Origin: Sipunculus nudus
Taxonomy: Eukaryota; Annelida; Sipuncula; Golfingiida; Sipunculidae
Reading direction: 5' to 3'
Assembly: GCA_026874595.1 (NCBI GenBank)
Contig: CM049308.1
Location: forward strand, 80,770,124 to 80,834,123
Length of the DNA: 64,000 nucleotides
Shown: positions 40,828 through 47,221 of the stretch, in pieces
Position numbering within the stretch: position 1 is the stretch's first letter
Layout: the number at the start of each line of letters is the position of its first letter
Program-made: the position numbers and the translations under genes
The notes under the pieces: model-generated
Told to the model about the DNA's origin: nothing
Databases searched by the model: none
The model's input: the letters and a program-made list of their open reading frames with translations, nothing else

Positions 40828-43800
40828 TGAAAAAGTGTGTGTGTATGTGTTTCCCTGTCATCCCCCCCACCCTGGAAGGTAAATTGACGCCACTGAACAC
40901 AAAGATTGAACACTTACACTTTCTTCAGATCCCACTTCTTTGGGTTGTTGTACACTGTAAACAAATTTTGATTCAGTTGATTATGTGAAATAGTGAACAT
41001 TTGTTTGGTGATTTGGTATTGCAAAAGGAACAAGATGGCAATCACTACAGTCAACTAAGTTAAATTACAAACCAAAGTTTTGTACAAATTTATGAACATT
41101 TTTTATGTAATAAAATACTGATTATGTATTTCTACTAATACAAAAATACCACATAATTACTAAAATGTAACAAATAACTGCTTAATTATGCTAAAGACAG
41201 TAAAAGACTTGAATAAATCTATCTAATACAAATGCTCTGTCAGAAAAATATAAAGAACAGATGTAAAAATCCATTATGAATATACTTGTTGTAAAGGAAC
41301 ATTAAACAGATTATGAATTCCTTAAGTTTGATTATTCCTCAAAACTTAACAGAAAATGACATGAAACTAAAAAAAATTTATGTGGCCTTTAATTGTGTTT
41401 CCAATGAATGCCTAACCTTGAAACCTTGAAGCACTGAATGCCTCCAGTTCTTTTTTATATTAAATTTAAAGTTTAACCTCAAATTTTATTTATTTTTTTT
41501 CACGAAATGTACTGACATCGTCCCTCGTGATCTCTCTGGGTGATGGAGTCCACATAAAGTTGATTAAGATGTTGTCCATCTGCACTGTCCTTAACATGGC
41601 GTATACGGAACTGAAGGTAATACAAAACACGATTTGAATCCAATAAGGTATATACTCTTACCAAATAACAGGTCAGTTATATTTATATTGTGCTCCAACT
41701 TTGTTCCAGCTTCTTCAAACTATTTGTAGTACAATATAATTATATATGCCCTAAAGCCAGTGTTGTTAAATTTTGTTTAAACTGACAGCACACTGCCCCC
41801 CTCCACCTTGAAATAGGCCGGTGTGCTGGCAGGGTGTGAGCAGGTTGAAACTGTAAAAACATTGACTGAAGGGTGGTTCTTGCTGGGCTGGTATGTTTTG
41901 CTGATCACATGAACATGGTTGTGATCAAACTGATTAGTCTTAATGTCAATACAGGTCAATGAAGCAGGAACAAAGTGTAAGTATAACAATAATATGACCT
42001 AATATTTAATAGGAATATATGGTATGTAACTTACCCTATGGCATAGACTATAGTTGCTTTATACAGGGATCAACTAATATGAGGGTGGACATATACGGAA
42101 AGGGTACTATTGCACGTATATGTCAGCCTCCAGCGATGTTTATTATAACTCAAAAGTTAGATGTTGTCAATACTAGCGTCTTACAGAATCCAAATTCTAA
42201 ACGGACGTGATTCATACGTCATTGACCTGTTGACGGATGGAACGAGGTGGTGTGGCAACACCCGCGTCACTAATTTATTCCATAGGCATCAGAGAGACAG
42301 TGGAAATTTGCTACCTGTGTATGCTCTGTTCTGCTATACAGTGAAAGTGCAGCTTTAGGAATAACATTTTATGTAGATGTTGACACGAAGGCAAGCCATC
42401 GTCACCTGCTTAATGAAGACAAGACAACACACCGAGCAGACGACGGAGACCTGCGATGCTGACACTGCCGTAAATCGGATCCCAATTTCTGATAGGATAT
42501 CGTGAAACTGACGTGACGTCCCATCATAAAATACACATCTTTTCTAATTCCTTACCAACAGAATTATGTAAGAATGACTCTGGTTGCCATTACAAATACA
42601 CCAGTGACAAGGCAAACCAACGAGACTAAAAATAGAAAAAAATGTATAGTAGTGAGTGCAAATCCCACCAGATGTCTCCACGTTAGGTTCAGGTTATCTG
42701 CAGATTTATATAGGCCTACATGAATAGAGATCTCATGTTTTCTTCTAAATAACGGCCCGGTCTGCCGCCCCCCCCCCCCCCACACACACACACTGCCCCT
42801 ATTTATTTTTAGAGATAACGACTAATTCCAAAAGTTCGGTTCCTTCAGATGAGATATGATGAAGAAAAGTAAAATAAACGAAGCTTCTCTACATTATCAA
42901 TGCATTATCTGCATTATCAATGCAAACTGTAGGCTCATAATGCACAGGCGCTTGAATCCCTTTTTATAATAAAGTCTTCATATCTCCTGTGTTCTTAAAA
43001 ATACTACGACAGAATCAGTTCAAACGCACCAATTATAAAATGGTCATACCATGCTATCACTTGTATTATGACACAATATAAGGACACTGGAGATATGAAG
43101 ATTTTATTATAAACAGGGATTCAAGCGCCTGTGCATAATGTTATTGTGGAAAAAAGGGCATGTGCAGAATCTAAATCGACTCCTTAACAATATTTAAAAA
43201 AATCAATGGAATACAATCGGTAACATACAAAAATAAATTTGACGACATGGCGTAAGTCTAATTCAAATATATATAAACTGGATATGGAAATATGAAAGGT
43301 AAGTAGGATATAGTTTCGGGTGTAGGGGCCTCTATAGATGGCACACACAAAATAAAATACTACTGTATGCTGTGCTTACTTTACGTTTAAATACATAAAT
43401 TTGATATTTTCTTCACGTTGTGCTTTGAGTTCAAGCATTAAATTTATTCATGTGTCGAATATACACTTTATAACCAAAGATATAGGAACCGAAGAAGTAA
43501 GCCTATCGAGGTAAAATGCACGTATTAAGACGTTTGGCCCCATTAATAGGGTAAAAAACTATGGTACCGGTAACAGAATACTTAAATTCTTTTACCATTT
43601 ATTTAAAATCTATCTTTGAAAATAAATTCTGTGCTTAAGTTGTGTAGAATATTACCAGAAAAATTCTATAAGGTGGCCCTATACTATTCTCTCATACATA
43701 TATATGTGAAAGATAAATTCATATATATACCGTGAAAACTTGTCTAACGGACACCTCACTTAGGCGGACAACTGGCTATAACGGACAAGACAGTTAAGTC

Positions 43801-45763
43801 CCTTCAAAATTCCCTATATGTTATGTATAAGTGGAACCTCTATAAGGCGGACACCTCACTACTGCGGACAACGGACAGCAGATTTCAATTAAAACAACAC
43901 TAGCAATTACCCGTGCTATGCACGGTTTGGGGTGAACACAACAATCCATACGGTGGTATCGGAAATCCACCGGAAATCCGGAGATACGGAAAAATCACAA
44001 AATCGCGTTACGCTTTTAATATATATATCCATTATATGTATGGTGTTGTGGATAAAAAACTTTTGGAACAGCGTTCGGAACATATTTCGGAACAGCGTAC
44101 AGTCACACACCTTCGCCCAAAGTCAGTGCCTAACATCTTTAAAAATAAGGAGTATTACATAAACATTATTGAATGAGATGTCATATGGATATAAAAGAGA
44201 CAAATACCAGTATAACCGTATCAAATCTACATTTTTTCAGGAATTATACATTCGTAAATGTAGTAATGAGAAAAAATCTCGATATTCAAAACATTTTAAG
44301 TCAATATTATGTTTACAACTTTTACAAATCCACACGTGTACACATCACACTGTACCAACCACGACGTGAATTTGATTAACATTTTCTTTTCATCTGTTAC
44401 ATAGTAGGTCTACATATGCATATGTTTGTGAATATTTGTCAAGCATCTCAATCGCATGCTAGGCCCTGGATTTCGTGCGACCGCGTGTGCGCTGTTTAAC
44501 CATCACGGATTCCGCGACCCGGTTGATTTGCACTCAAGCATATCAGGTCAGGTTGGTCGCAGGTAGGAGTCCTCGTGTGACCCCCCGGTCGCAGGAAGGC
44601 CTGCAAAACAATTCTTCCAATGATCCCCCTTTTGAGAAGGGATTGCCGGTGGGGATTATTTGGGGCCGGTCACCACGAAATGTGAGAAAACCCCAGATAG
44701 AGCCCCCGGAGTAAAATTCTGTCCCGCCATCACACACCCTATGGCCATTGTGTTACCGGGCCAAAAGACACAAAGAAAAGAGGCGCCCACGGGGGAGCAA
44801 ATATTAAAATTATTAATTATGCAGGTAATACGCAAATATTGCAAATAAAAGGGGCGGAATCTCTTCGGACAAACCCAGAGCATATGTATGTCGAAAATCA
44901 CTTCAATCCGTACGGCGGTATCAGAGGAGATACGGAAAATCACAAAAATCGCCTTACGCTATTAATATATAGATTCTAAGAGTAAATGAACCTGACAAAT
45001 ACGGACACGATACGCAATCTCCGGCGGACAGTGATCACCCGCCCTGGGCGACATCAAAGGCCATCGGTACTGTTTGTTGTTCCCTTGACTGGCACACAAA
45101 GGATTATGCAATTCCCAGTTGTTACCTTAATGCATCTTAAAGTAATGTGTTTTATAGAATACATAAAGTATGCCCAAACAAAATCCTACATTTCATATCA
45201 GAGTACATTGTATTTAATTTTTGTTCCCGATGTCTTCATGGACTTTCCTCCTCATATTGTTGACACCTTGAGATAAGTCAAATTAATCGCAGTTTGTATA
45301 TATAACTATTGAAGGCATGATGTGTGGTTGAATATGTTGTACATGTACATAAAATCTGATATAATAAAATAAATTCGTTCTTGCAGCTGTCCGTTGTCTT
45401 TATATATACGCAGGACAAACGGAATGGATATGAGATATTATACAAGGCTGCTTTGAATACATGTTAACAGTCGATTTATGCGGACGTAAATTCAATGCAC
45501 GTGCGTTTATATCACAACGACCCTAGGGATATAGGGATAAAGACCAACAGATAAACCAAAATCAATGACCAAAATTAACAGAAGCTTTTTTAATCTAATC
45601 TTACCTTAACAACCAGTATTGTGTGTTTACCAAGCCAGGTGTCAACGCGGGTAGAGTAGGTATAATGGTAAAAGTGTCCGGGGTCAAACATTTTACCCCA
45701 CGTGACCGGCATGACCACCACCAGTATCAGTCCTGCAGCCAGCACGTAACGGAGAGCACACAT
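4943..45763 (-). CDS. Large lipid transfer protein-like secreted protein, complete gene of 28 exons
   Basis: Twenty-eight exons with GT/AG borders join in consistent phase to 1471 codons plus a TGA stop. Residues 1-23 form a signal peptide. Residues 24-552 carry the lipoprotein N-terminal domain start (FYHYTY motif) and helical repeats such as LLEALGNAAMPRSSRLLLEH, as in vitellogenin, apolipophorin, apoB and MTP. RRKR at 473-476 is a furin-type site. Residues 596-708 look beta-rich and 709-995 mostly helical. Residues about 1023-1125 resemble a LECT2/M23 barrel without its zinc ligands, and 1325-1471 are cysteine-rich. The family is known for binding and moving lipid in secretory or circulating particles; the exact role here is unknown. 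The stop is followed by AATAAA about 66 nt downstream. Intron 21 is swollen by nested LTR elements. A paralog starts head-to-head at 49717. Which LLTP branch it belongs to is unresolved. Exon model confidence is high, function moderate. Confidence 0.8.
5528..5706. mobile_element. MITE with TACAGTG...CACTGTA ends (pogo/Tigger-like)
   Basis: 179 bp in intron 27. Ends are TACAGTG and CACTGTA with TA at both borders, and inside lie inverted words such as GACCACC and GGTGGTC. Short TIRs around 'accacc' words resemble Tigger/pogo MITEs. Confidence 0.55.
5781..5990 (-). CDS. LLTP-like gene, exon 27 (cysteine-rich module)
   Basis: 210 nt with phase-1 introns on both sides, residues 1325-1394. Five Cys: ACENIV, HFCRVSPDCKSLQC and LTSCNPEDG. 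A symmetric exon of this kind can be shuffled or skipped without breaking frame. Family not recognised. Confidence 0.83.
6642..6910 (-). CDS. LLTP-like gene, exon 26
   Basis: 269 nt, residues 1235-1324 plus one base, acceptor CTTACAAG, donor GTAATA. Contains FTIEKIMNILSSGKEKELYR and LVALLMNSPHDS; helical, no family recognised. Confidence 0.8.
7215..7759 (-). CDS. LLTP-like gene, exon 25 (M23-like barrel and basic tail)
   Basis: 545 nt, residues 1054-1234 plus two bases. Starts VPLPFRGVVYSKKDHILLDI; PF.G.(V/I) followed by FSIEFYLLRP and then SNFFHIV follows the order APFTGMI, CVKMFYIKP, SHVHIE of LECT2. The HxH position reads Phe1119-x-His1121. After about residue 1130 a basic, proline-rich tail follows, with RPVR and KKR (1202-1209), minimal proprotein-convertase motifs. 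Confidence 0.87.
8199..8370 (-). CDS. LLTP-like gene, exon 24 (start of LECT2/M23-like region)
   Basis: 172 nt, residues 996-1053, acceptor TTGTTGCAG, donor GTAAAT. After a basic helix comes C1023-G-D-D-C-G-C-GFFPSDSGGRFPAG. In LECT2 the equivalent place has CxxxxCG followed by HQGVD; here the His and Asp positions hold Pro1041 and Gln1045. Confidence 0.84.
8749..8915 (-). CDS. LLTP-like gene, exon 23
   Basis: 167 nt, residues 941-995 plus two bases, acceptor ATTGTAG, donor GT|GTGAGT. Starts KLHEHKIAGAILAKLWGLSS and continues as one long amphipathic helix to LKSHFAKLKK. Confidence 0.84.
9460..9614 (-). CDS. LLTP-like gene, exon 22
   Basis: 155 nt, residues 889-940, acceptor TTTTCTAG, donor ATG|GTGAAA. 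Starts GRSPHFMGPDDLIILQYDLN, contains VQKLLEKVISDREGV and ends VGPGIGMGNM. Phase matches exon 21 across the retroelement insertion, so the gene still reads through. Confidence 0.82.
9895..10329 (-). repeat. 3' LTR of the outer LTR element
   Basis: 435 bp, same ends as the 5' LTR, preceded on the minus strand by a purine-rich tract. It lies about 280 bp above exon 22. Confidence 0.9.
10498..15404 (-). pseudogene. gag-pol region of the outer LTR element (fossil)
   Basis: Order on the minus strand: gag with a CCHC zinc knuckle (CFNCNSLDHLVKDC), aspartic protease with DTGS, reverse transcriptase with YLDD, RNase H, integrase with an HHCC finger and DDE core. The order protease, RT, RNase H, integrase is diagnostic of Ty3/gypsy. 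Treated as a fossil; about three interruptions. Confidence 0.88.
15405..15889 (-). other. Outer LTR element sequence between gag and the nested element
   Basis: Includes direct runs of CACTAGGGATC-like words near 15660-15710. No convincing gene. Confidence 0.5.
15890..16273 (+). repeat. 5' LTR of the inner LTR element
   Basis: 384 bp, ends TGTC...GACA, immediately followed by the primer site. Confidence 0.92.
16274..17379 (+). other. Leader of the inner LTR element
   Basis: Begins with the primer site and holds about 1.1 kb with a duplicated stretch (GTCAGTACTTGCTTTA at 17032 and 17115). No gene seen. Confidence 0.6.
17380..22560 (+). pseudogene. gag-pol region of the inner LTR element (fossil)
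   Basis: Gag of about 316 residues with a coiled middle and an arginine-glycine tail but no zinc knuckle seen. Then come aspartic protease (DTGS), reverse transcriptase (YLDD), RNase H and integrase, in Ty3/gypsy order. Noticeably different from the outer element, so a separate lineage. Nearly whole; about two interruptions. Confidence 0.88.
22561..23027 (+). other. 3' non-coding part of the inner LTR element
   Basis: AT-rich stretch between the end of the coding region and the purine tract before the 3' LTR. No gene seen. Confidence 0.6.
23028..23411 (+). repeat. 3' LTR of the inner LTR element
   Basis: 384 bp, three differences from the 5' LTR, preceded by a purine-rich tract. Confidence 0.92.
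23412..24910 (-). other. Leader part of the outer LTR element
   Basis: About 1.5 kb between the 5' LTR and the nested element. Near the LTR it has a short repeated stretch (24721-24850, two copies of a unit with AGAGTCCACACACCTG). I see no protein in it. Confidence 0.6.
24911..25345 (-). repeat. 5' LTR of the outer LTR element
   Basis: 435 bp, direct repeat of 9895-10329, ends TGTGA...TCACA. It begins 203 bp from exon 21. Confidence 0.9.
25549..25613 (-). CDS. LLTP-like gene, exon 21
   Basis: 65 nt, residues 867-888 plus one base, acceptor ATTTTACAG, donor G|GTAAGA. Reads IKAGLSKIIGAKRRMEAYFK, a basic helix. The next exon lies 16 kb away because intron 21 took in the nested LTR elements. 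Confidence 0.82.
25959..26101 (-). CDS. LLTP-like gene, exon 20
   Basis: 143 nt, residues 820-866 plus two bases, acceptor ATGTTTCAG, donor AG|GTGAGT. Starts DIGNELTVTFPSTITEFEGA and ends in a helix (VDAFIGSLQ). Confidence 0.84.
26631..26963 (-). CDS. LLTP-like gene, exon 19 (helical middle)
   Basis: 333 nt, residues 709-819, phase 0 at both ends. Opens DFGFSEPQEIVTKFDRVIKQ and is nearly all amphipathic helix with heptad-like spacing (VDSINKVINKFEDK, LDKSLKQLVNTAD). I do not recognise a named family in this part. Confidence 0.86.
27472..27617 (-). CDS. LLTP-like gene, exon 18
   Basis: 146 nt, residues 660-708, acceptor ACTTTGCAG, donor AAG|GTATTT. Reads RLTGNFEVNIYKDAWAGVHV and on to CFRGVIKYDMEILK. 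Alternating strands; unassigned lipid-binding sheet or spacer. Confidence 0.85.
28079..28269 (-). CDS. LLTP-like gene, exon 17
   Basis: 191 nt, residues 596-659 plus one base, acceptor CTGTTACAG, donor G|GTAGGT. Starts WNHTVNLAAVKHSHQKRSVL and runs to IGIFMHNSMTVKM, beta-type pattern. Its acceptor and first ~15 bases are copied in the minisatellite directly upstream (28270-28553). Confidence 0.85.
28254..28553 (-). repeat. 53-bp minisatellite overlapping the exon 17 acceptor
   Basis: About six units of ~53 bp (some shortened to ~40). On the minus strand each reads GATGTAACTATGAGTATCTG, TTACAG and GTGGAACCATACAG. The last two pieces are the splice acceptor and first bases of exon 17. Three of the five intronic units keep TACAG|GTGGAAC or TATAG|GTGGAAC. 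Confidence 0.88.
28554..28990. repeat. Unclassified repeat-like block with ATAGGAAAT words
   Basis: Starts CAGGGCCCCCACCCGG and ends near GAACC...AGCCTGG, with many ATAGGAAATT/ATATAGGA words between. The ends hint at a MITE (CAGGG, CCTGG) but the inverted match is short. Confidence 0.3.
28991..29582. other. Intron 16, part without recognised content
   Basis: Contains a poly-A run near 29110 and otherwise ordinary intron sequence. Confidence 0.45.
29584..31216 (-). mobile_element. Helitron-like non-autonomous element with central ~180-bp array
   Basis: Minus-strand 3' end: hairpin GTGTCG-TTC-CGACAC, then ATCTAG followed by T (29584-29604), as in Helitrons. The body has eight units of about 180 bp, marked by GTAACTGGTCATTATCTGCC at 29709, 29890, 30071, 30233, 30413, 30593, 30859 and 31040. 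The other end carries GACGGA words, ACATGGGTAAAACTATATGC and CCCCGGCAACTTTGTGGCGG. That end also occurs inside at about 30660-30740, between units six and seven. It resembles the bivalve elements with central satellite units (pearl/HINE type). Confidence 0.65.
31240..31800. repeat. Intron 16 dispersed repeat fragments
   Basis: ACATGGGTAGAAATGTAACC (31250) resembles the end piece of the neighbouring element. GAAGATGTCTCCACATGTCA occurs twice (31451 and 31501). 31570-31760 ends in a GACGGACAGAGGGACAGAC tract like other families here. Confidence 0.5.
31801..31931 (-). CDS. LLTP-like gene, exon 16
   Basis: 131 nt, residues 553-595 plus two bases, acceptor TTAATTTCAG, donor AG|GTACAG. Reads IADALLETALHDDHREVRLE then ALRIYEEHP, like the VRxxAxxxLxxxxP end of the family's helical domain. 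Confidence 0.88.
31932..32681. other. Intron 15, part without recognised content
   Basis: Only short features: an inverted copy of TTCAGTAAACATTGATGGGA around 32575-32605 forms a hairpin. No gene. Confidence 0.45.
32682..33400 (-). mobile_element. Second element with ACTAGATGTG end and internal units
   Basis: Begins CTAG at 32682 in the same ACTAGATGTG as the element at 29584. It has three diverged units with CTGGCAGCCATATT or TGGCTGCCATAAA and 'CCTCATAGG(C/T)ACCAA', and ends with a GACAGATGGAAGGACAG tract and GGGCACCACTTTTAAAGCAG. It looks like a relative with a different body. Confidence 0.55.
33483..33724 (-). CDS. LLTP-like gene, exon 15 (processing site and helical repeats)
   Basis: 242 nt, residues 472-552, acceptor TTGTTTGTAG, donor CAG|GTAGGT. 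Opens LRRKRDLSFNSENEEDY, a furin-type RRKR site followed by an acidic loop. It then carries VVLLEALGNAAMPRSSRLLL and AMRRAAAHALRNF, the clearest helical-repeat match to large lipid transfer proteins. Confidence 0.92.
34233..34379 (-). CDS. LLTP-like gene, exon 14
   Basis: 147 nt, residues 423-471 plus one base, acceptor GTTTACAG, donor T|GTAAGG. Reads GKAVMTQNQKRACLALGTVI and continues as two helices to NEKH. Helical-domain repeat. Confidence 0.87.
34941..34995 (-). CDS. LLTP-like gene, exon 13
   Basis: 55 nt, residues 405-422 plus one base, acceptor TATCCTACAG, donor GTAAGT. Reads PVVFELEKMCFGEQYTLH. Confidence 0.84.
35317..35597 (-). CDS. LLTP-like gene, exon 12 (helical repeats)
   Basis: 281 nt, residues 311-404, donor ATG|GTGAGA. 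Contains LTLRDLGHLLLNRTC, a Cys-rich turn (C...CC) and VFLDALGSVGSTEAQRLLLV. The 'DALGxxGSxxAQxLL' helix pair is the hallmark of the lipoprotein N-terminal helical domain. Confidence 0.9.
35928..36012 (-). CDS. LLTP-like gene, exon 11
   Basis: 85 nt, residues 283-310 plus one base. Acceptor TTATTAACAG, donor GTTATA, a weak but usable site. Reads KKKESTNLKEAVLMTKKYLA and ends APKK; a helix at the start of the helical domain. Confidence 0.82.
36623..36689 (-). CDS. LLTP-like gene, exon 10
   Basis: 67 nt, residues 260-282, acceptor GTTCCACAG, donor GAG|GTAAGG. Reads PHGRVAEVDPSKFPRETIRN, the proline-rich passage from barrel to helical domain. The hAT-type MITE sits just upstream in intron 9. 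Confidence 0.84.
36751..37158. mobile_element. hAT-type MITE with 8-bp target duplication
   Basis: 408 bp in intron 9. Ends CAGTGATGTAG and CTACATCACTG are perfect inverted repeats. Both flanks read GATAGGAA (36743-36750 and 37159-37166), a perfect 8-bp duplication, as hAT transposases make. The subterminal parts are full of GAGTCC/GGACTC words in opposite directions. It has no transposase gene. Confidence 0.9.
37772..37826 (-). CDS. LLTP-like gene, exon 9
   Basis: 55 nt, residues 242-259 plus two bases. Acceptor TCATTTCAG, donor GTAAGG. Reads EFPTLYVKAQTVATLRHK, an amphipathic strand. Confidence 0.83.
38261..38307 (-). CDS. LLTP-like gene, exon 8
   Basis: 47 nt, residues 226-241 plus one base. 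Acceptor CTGTTGTAG, donor GTATGT. Reads IPVPGEYVINGEAEG. Confidence 0.82.
38951..39057 (-). CDS. LLTP-like gene, exon 7
   Basis: Residues 191-225 plus two bases, acceptor TATTCTAG, donor AG|GTATTT. Starts ILHLNQEKDIHRVDSSDHVI and ends in a histidine-rich stretch (RHHYHS). Strand-forming pattern continues from exon 6. Confidence 0.85.
39288..39391 (-). CDS. LLTP-like gene, exon 6
   Basis: Residues 156-190, acceptor AAATTTCAG, donor AAG|GTACAC. Reads GPPVLVSYKIQKTSAGQKVL and continues to HYSIEQAERKHMK, alternating strand residues as expected for the N-terminal barrel. Confidence 0.87.
39636..39690 (-). CDS. LLTP-like gene, exon 5
   Basis: 55 nt, residues 138-155 plus one base, acceptor TTGTTCCAG and donor GTGAGT. 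Reads EHEDKRPLNYKRHEIDHS, a charged linker inside the N-terminal domain. Confidence 0.85.
39691..40602 (-). other. Introns 3-4 of the LLTP-like gene, quiet parts
   Basis: 39691-40125 and 40247-40602 show nothing recognisable. Just upstream of exon 4, CATGTTCATGTTCATGAAGA looks coding but lies before the acceptor. Confidence 0.45.
40126..40246 (-). CDS. LLTP-like gene, exon 4
   Basis: Residues 97-137. The acceptor CTCTTTCCAG is fixed by the incoming phase. Reads FLFTMTDKGYVEFVQYHPED followed by a helix ending FSAHIE. A TMTDKGYV..V segment followed by a long helix is usual in the lipoprotein N-terminal beta-barrel. Confidence 0.85.
40603..40895. mobile_element. MITE, CAG(T/G)GGCGTCAAT family, in intron 3 of the minus gene
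   Basis: Ends CAGGGGGCGTCAAT and, inverted, CAGTGGCGTCAATTT. Inside are long G and C runs (40621-40633, 40687-40697), TATATA and a (CA)n stretch. Flanks show no clean duplication. Copies sit at 56769-57200 and about 54987. Confidence 0.65.
40918..40954 (-). CDS. LLTP-like gene, exon 3
   Basis: A 37-nt micro-exon, residues 85-96 plus two bases. Acceptor TTTACAG, donor GT|GTAAGT. Reads LYNNPKKWDLKKV across the borders. The paralog has the same 37-nt exon (58178-58214), which confirms it. Confidence 0.9.
40955..41516. other. Intron 2 of the LLTP-like gene
   Basis: AT-rich, nothing recognised. Confidence 0.45.
41517..41610 (-). CDS. LLTP-like gene, exon 2
   Basis: Residues 54-84, 94 nt, entering in phase 0 and leaving in phase 1 at T|GTCAGT. 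Reads FRIRHVKDSADGQHLNQLYV and ends in HEGR. It matches exon 2 of the plus-strand paralog at 27 of 31 residues, with the same length and phase. Confidence 0.9.
41611..42941. other. Intron 1 of the minus gene, left part
   Basis: No recognised repeat or gene. C and CA runs lie at 42770-42791. Confidence 0.45.
42942..43134. mobile_element. MITE with ~45-bp terminal inverted repeats
   Basis: 193 bp in intron 1. The left end GCACAGGCGCTTGAATCCCT and the next ~26 bases match the inverted right end with about two differences. ATAAT lies on both flanks. The arms fill nearly half the element, so an RNA copy would fold back on itself. Confidence 0.88.
43725..43899 (+). repeat. Tigger/pogo-like terminal sequences
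   Basis: Two direct starts, GTGAAAACTTGTCTAACGGA (43735) and GTGGAACCTCTATAAGGCGG (43831), each followed by ACACCTCACT and a GCGGACAAC word. The spelling matches TIRs of Tigger-type elements of invertebrates. Only fragments. Confidence 0.4.
43900..44973 (-). mobile_element. Non-autonomous Helitron
   Basis: On the minus strand the element starts A|TCTATATATTAATAGCG (44973) and ends with the hairpin CCGTGC-ATA-GCACGG, then GTAATTG and CTAG|T (43900). TC start, 3' hairpin, CTRR end and A-T insertion are the defining Helitron features. A second copy of the 5' end lies close to the 3' end (about 43941-44030). I see no Rep/helicase gene. Confidence 0.72.
44974..45604. other. Intron 1 of the minus gene, right part
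   Basis: Nothing recognised next to exon 1. Confidence 0.45.
45605..45763 (-). CDS. LLTP-like gene, exon 1 (signal peptide and N-terminal strand)
   Basis: Codes residues 1-53, phase 0 end, donor AAG|GTAAGA. A hydrophobic leader ends near VTWG, then comes KMFDPGHFYHYTYS, the first strand of the lipoprotein N-terminal domain. ATG at 45763 is chosen because it gives a normal leader and has a good context (GAGAAATG). An in-frame ATG 60 nt upstream would add a polar extension that the paralog does not share. Confidence 0.88.
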
Positions 45764-46749
45764 TTCTCCCGTTTTGTGGTATATATATATTGTATTGAAA
45801 AACTCGTCAATTGGAACTGTCACTGTCGAAGTTTCACCTCAGCACGAGGTCACACAGGAAGGTTGACCAATTAAACGTTACGTGTTTAAGCTATGGCAGG
45901 ATATACCCTTGCGAACATTGTTTGTGGTCAATCAAGTGAATCGGTTCGAATGGAAAATACCAATACATGCTGAATACACCAAGAACTGAACTTGCCGGGG
46001 CCTGTGTCATTCGGGTTCTGATGTATTTATTGCAATGGAGGTCACATTTTATTTCTTTAAAAAATATTGGTATAGGGAATGGAAGCTGTTTAACATGACA
46101 AATTGACCAGTCGTCCCACGAGTATGAAAAAGACAGGTAACAGAAATACACAATGTCTAACCGACAGAGGTATACATAATCGTTTGGAATAATATGTGCG
46201 TAATGTCACGCTGTTAGTTGATTATGGATTAATACAACAATTTCCCCAGCAAACCACCCCGGCACACGGACACACTATCTCAATACGTTGTTATTGTTCT
46301 GTGTGCGAGTAAACAGTCCACGTGTGTCTATTTACCATAACAAGATTGTGTGACCAGAGATTCGATATCTAGCATTCGCGACAACTGCCAAATTAGTAAA
46401 GGAAACATAAGATATGAAACAGAAGAAACACCACAGTCTGAAGCTTGAAAATCTTTATTTGTGAAGTTATGCGGTATATGGCCACCAGGTGGCGTGCGAG
46501 CTTTGCTTATGTTAGAGCCACTGATCGCGCCCGAGGCAAGCTTATTTGCGTTCGTGTACAGGAGTAATGAAGCGGTTTCTGAACGAAATATTATAAGATA
46601 TCATAATGTTTTAAACAGAACGCACTATACTGCATGTAAATTTAACATACCTGGTATGAGAATAGGTCCCTTAATAATAACAACAACAAAATATGGAAAT
46701 TAGATGGTTTCAGCATACATGCATATATCCAGCCCACTTATCAGCTTTA

Positions 46750-47045
46750 ATCAATATTGAATCTTGCTTCAAGATCCAACTTCCTTATAATTCCTGTATT
46801 TCTGCAGTGTATAAACATCTTGTTTGGGAAAAGATGTACACACAGACAAAATGATAAAACAATAATGACAAAATTTAATCAACCCTTTTGTGTTTTGGAG
46901 CATCGGTCCATAAAATTTCATAGAAATCCATCAAGAACCATTTTAGATATTTTAGATATCACAGACAAATAAGAAAAACAAAGACAGACAAACAAAGAGA
47001 AGGACAGATGAACATGGGTCGAAACTTAACCCCGCCAAGCTCAAA
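46750..47045 (+). repeat. Dispersed repeat with ACATGGGT end piece
   Basis: Ends GACAGATGAACATGGGTCGA then AACTTAACCCCGCC, a diverged form of the end piece of the 29584-31216 element, preceded by a GACAGACAAACAAAG tract. Confidence 0.5.
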
Positions 47046-47221
47046 TAAACTTTGTTATAACACTTATATATTAAATGATATTCTGCATGCTCTTTCTGCA
47101 TTTTCCGTGTTTCGGTTGCAAGAGTTTGGTTGTGTGTATATTGTTACGGAACCTAATATTAAGAGATCCCGTATGCGTAATGAACACAAATTTTGTAATG
47201 GAGATAAAAAAAATCAGATTC

